The notes under the pieces are model-generated. The model was not told the DNA's origin, did not search any database, and saw only the letters and a list, made by a program, of their open reading frames with translations. A stretch of 5,461 bases of DNA from an uncultured Lachnospiraceae bacterium (GTDB taxonomy: Bacteria > Bacillota > Clostridia > Lachnospirales > Lachnospiraceae): assembly GCA_910586095.1 (NCBI GenBank), contig CAJUHQ010000169.1, forward strand, positions 1 through 5,461, read 5' to 3'. Below, one piece after another: positions 4,171-5,461 of the stretch; the stretch's first letter is position 1; each line of letters opens with the position of its first letter. The translations under genes were made by a program, and so were the position numbers.

Positions 4171-5461
4171 TTAATCCCAATAATGAGTTACTTTATACTC
4201 TCCATTTTTTATTTTTACTATAATAGCGCCTGTGTCCTTTGTGGCTAATATCTCACTACCCACATGATACAAATTTTGCAATGCTTCTACATGTGGGTGT
4301 CCATATCTATTGTTTTCTCCACAGGAAATCACCGCAATTTCAGGATATGCTGCCATAATTAGCGCTTCTGTGTTTGAATATTTTGATCCATGATGTGCTG
4401 CCTTATATAAATGAATCACTTCCTGTTCCCTTGTAAGATAATCTGCCACTACTTGTTCTCCATCAGCCTCCACATCTCCTGTAAGAAGAGCTGTAAAACA
4501 TTGTGCTTTCACTTTTGATAAAGTCAATTTCATCACAAGAGAAGAAGCATTTCGCGATGCTGCGTGATATTCTATGGACGGGTGCAATACCTCAAATTTT
4601 ACTTGGTCCGCTTCTATGCTATCGCCTGCCTGAAGTTTATACAATGGTATCTGTCTTACTGTGCACAACCTTACTAATTTTTCATATGCTTCATCTTCTA
4701 TCACTGCATGAGAGATACATATTTTATCAATATCAATCCCAAAATCTCCCTCGAGAATTTCCATCACACCAGAAATGTGGTCACTGTCCAGATGTGTTAG
4801 AAATACTGCATCTAGCCTTGATACACCCATGTATTTTAAGTATGGGACAATAATATACTCTCCTACCTTGTTTTGCGAAGTACTTCCTCCATCTATCAGA
4901 AAGTGTTCTCCTTTTTGACTCTCTACCCAGATACAATCTCCTTGTCCTACATCGAGAAATGCTATGCTCGCTCCATCTATAGAATGACTGCTTATAAATG
5001 CCACTGCTACTAGTATTGCAATAAACCTAATCGAATAGGGAAAGATTACATTCATACCACGCTCTCTACACCATACATTCTTTGATATCCGAATTCCAAC
5101 TGTATGTGCTATGTAAATCAGAAGGACTACTCCTAAAAAAATGACTATTTTCCAATTCTTTGGCCGCCCCACAATCCACTGTGCATATGGAAGTCTCAAG
5201 AATAGTTTGCACAACTCTTCAAATCCTCCTAACAGGATGCGACACACCATTCCTGCAATCTGAGCCAGCCCAAGACCTACCACAGTCGGAAGACTGCCAA
5301 AAACTAAACAGCTAATACCTGCTATCATGACAATCCCCATAGCGGGAATCACAATCAAATTTAACAAAAATGAGTAGACTGGAAGTTCATAATATACACA
5401 CAACATGACTGGAAGTTGTATCAAAAATATCCCTAAGCTTCCACACAATGATGATGCAATC
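4171..5461 (-). CDS. comEC: ComEC/Rec2 competence protein, C-terminal part (5' end outside window)
   Basis: About 430 C-terminal residues of ComEC, the membrane channel that takes up single-stranded DNA in competent cells; the reading frame is open through the right edge. The first roughly 120 visible residues are the last hydrophobic helices of the competence domain (PVYSFLLNLIVIPAMGIVM is typical), then another membrane segment near 140-152. The extracellular metallo-beta-lactamase-like domain follows, numbered from the codon at 5446-5448: FLDVGQGDC (164-172), FLIDGGS (183-189), THLDSDH (218-224, an HxDxDH metal motif), LTGDVE (322-327), AAHHGSKYS (350-358) and GHPH (383-386). These are intact, so the proposed nuclease domain, thought to degrade the non-transported strand, looks functional. 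Full-length family members are about 700-800 residues; the N-terminal OB-fold region and most of the channel lie outside. Stop TAA at 4171-4173; holA follows at once. A complete comEC is common in Clostridia not known to be transformable. Confidence 0.93.
   Translation of the reverse strand, partial: IASSLCGSLGIFLIQLPVMLCVYYELPVYSFLLNLIVIPAMGIVMIAGISCLVFGSLPTVVGLGLAQIAGMVCRILLGGFEELCKLFLRLPYAQWIVGRPKNWKIVIFLGVVLLIYIAHTVGIRISKNVWCRERGMNVIFPYSIRFIAILVAVAFISSHSIDGASIAFLDVGQGDCIWVESQKGEHFLIDGGSTSQNKVGEYIIVPYLKYMGVSRLDAVFLTHLDSDHISGVMEILEGDFGIDIDKICISHAVIEDEAYEKLVRLCTVRQIPLYKLQAGDSIEADQVKFEVLHPSIEYHAASRNASSLVMKLTLSKVKAQCFTALLTGDVEADGEQVVADYLTREQEVIHLYKAAHHGSKYSNTEALIMAAYPEIAVISCGENNRYGHPHVEALQNLYHVGSEILATKDTGAIIVKIKNGEYKVTHYWD

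Noticed and set aside
4503..4853. Plus-strand frame opposite the comEC nuclease-like domain
   Set aside because: It is antisense to the conserved HxDxDH region and has no independent start signal.
1..5461. CRISPR array, insertion sequence, tRNA or phage/defence module
   Set aside because: There are no spaced repeats, transposase or integrase motifs, tRNA cloverleaf or defence domains in the window.

Overview
The window is low-GC, Shine-Dalgarno-using DNA that looks chromosomal and Clostridia-like. A Lachnospiraceae-type gut Firmicute is the best guess. This rests on a DUF4250 gene, a ComEC-HolA gene pair, AGGAGG-type ribosome sites and protein sequences typical of that group. The taxonomic call is inference from protein style, not a database match.

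Layout from right to left, along the minus strand where most genes lie. The right edge cuts into comEC, the DNA-uptake channel; only its C-terminal part is visible, namely the end of the membrane domain plus the complete metallo-beta-lactamase-like domain. About 20 nt after its stop comes holA (DNA polymerase III delta subunit), so the two form an operon. A separate small gene for a DUF4250 protein follows, with its own strong ribosome site and a plausible promoter. The only plus-strand gene, a membrane-anchored NodB-type polysaccharide deacetylase (2116-2841), converges on the DUF4250 gene and diverges from the next gene. That next gene is a UDP-glucuronate 4-epimerase-like enzyme (791-1864, minus). 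Between these two divergent genes lie about 250 bp containing several hairpins and, about 47 nt before the epimerase start codon, a textbook intrinsic terminator pointing at the epimerase. It looks like a regulated (attenuator or riboswitch-like) leader. At the left end, a minus-strand MBL-fold hydrolase has a good promoter and the first metal motif but stops at about 150 residues, well short of its family's length; it is probably a pseudogene or truncated gene.

Functionally, comEC and holA are housekeeping or competence genes. The deacetylase and epimerase both act on cell-envelope sugars: one trims acetyl groups from a surface polymer, the other supplies UDP-galacturonate. Their divergent arrangement may reflect shared control, but no complete polysaccharide cluster is present here.

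I see no mobile element, CRISPR array, tRNA, rRNA or obvious new defence system. The most interesting unexplained item is the structured leader of the epimerase gene (about 1911-2049). Next come the truncated hydrolase and the perfect hairpins that sit on the stop codons of the hydrolase and the epimerase.
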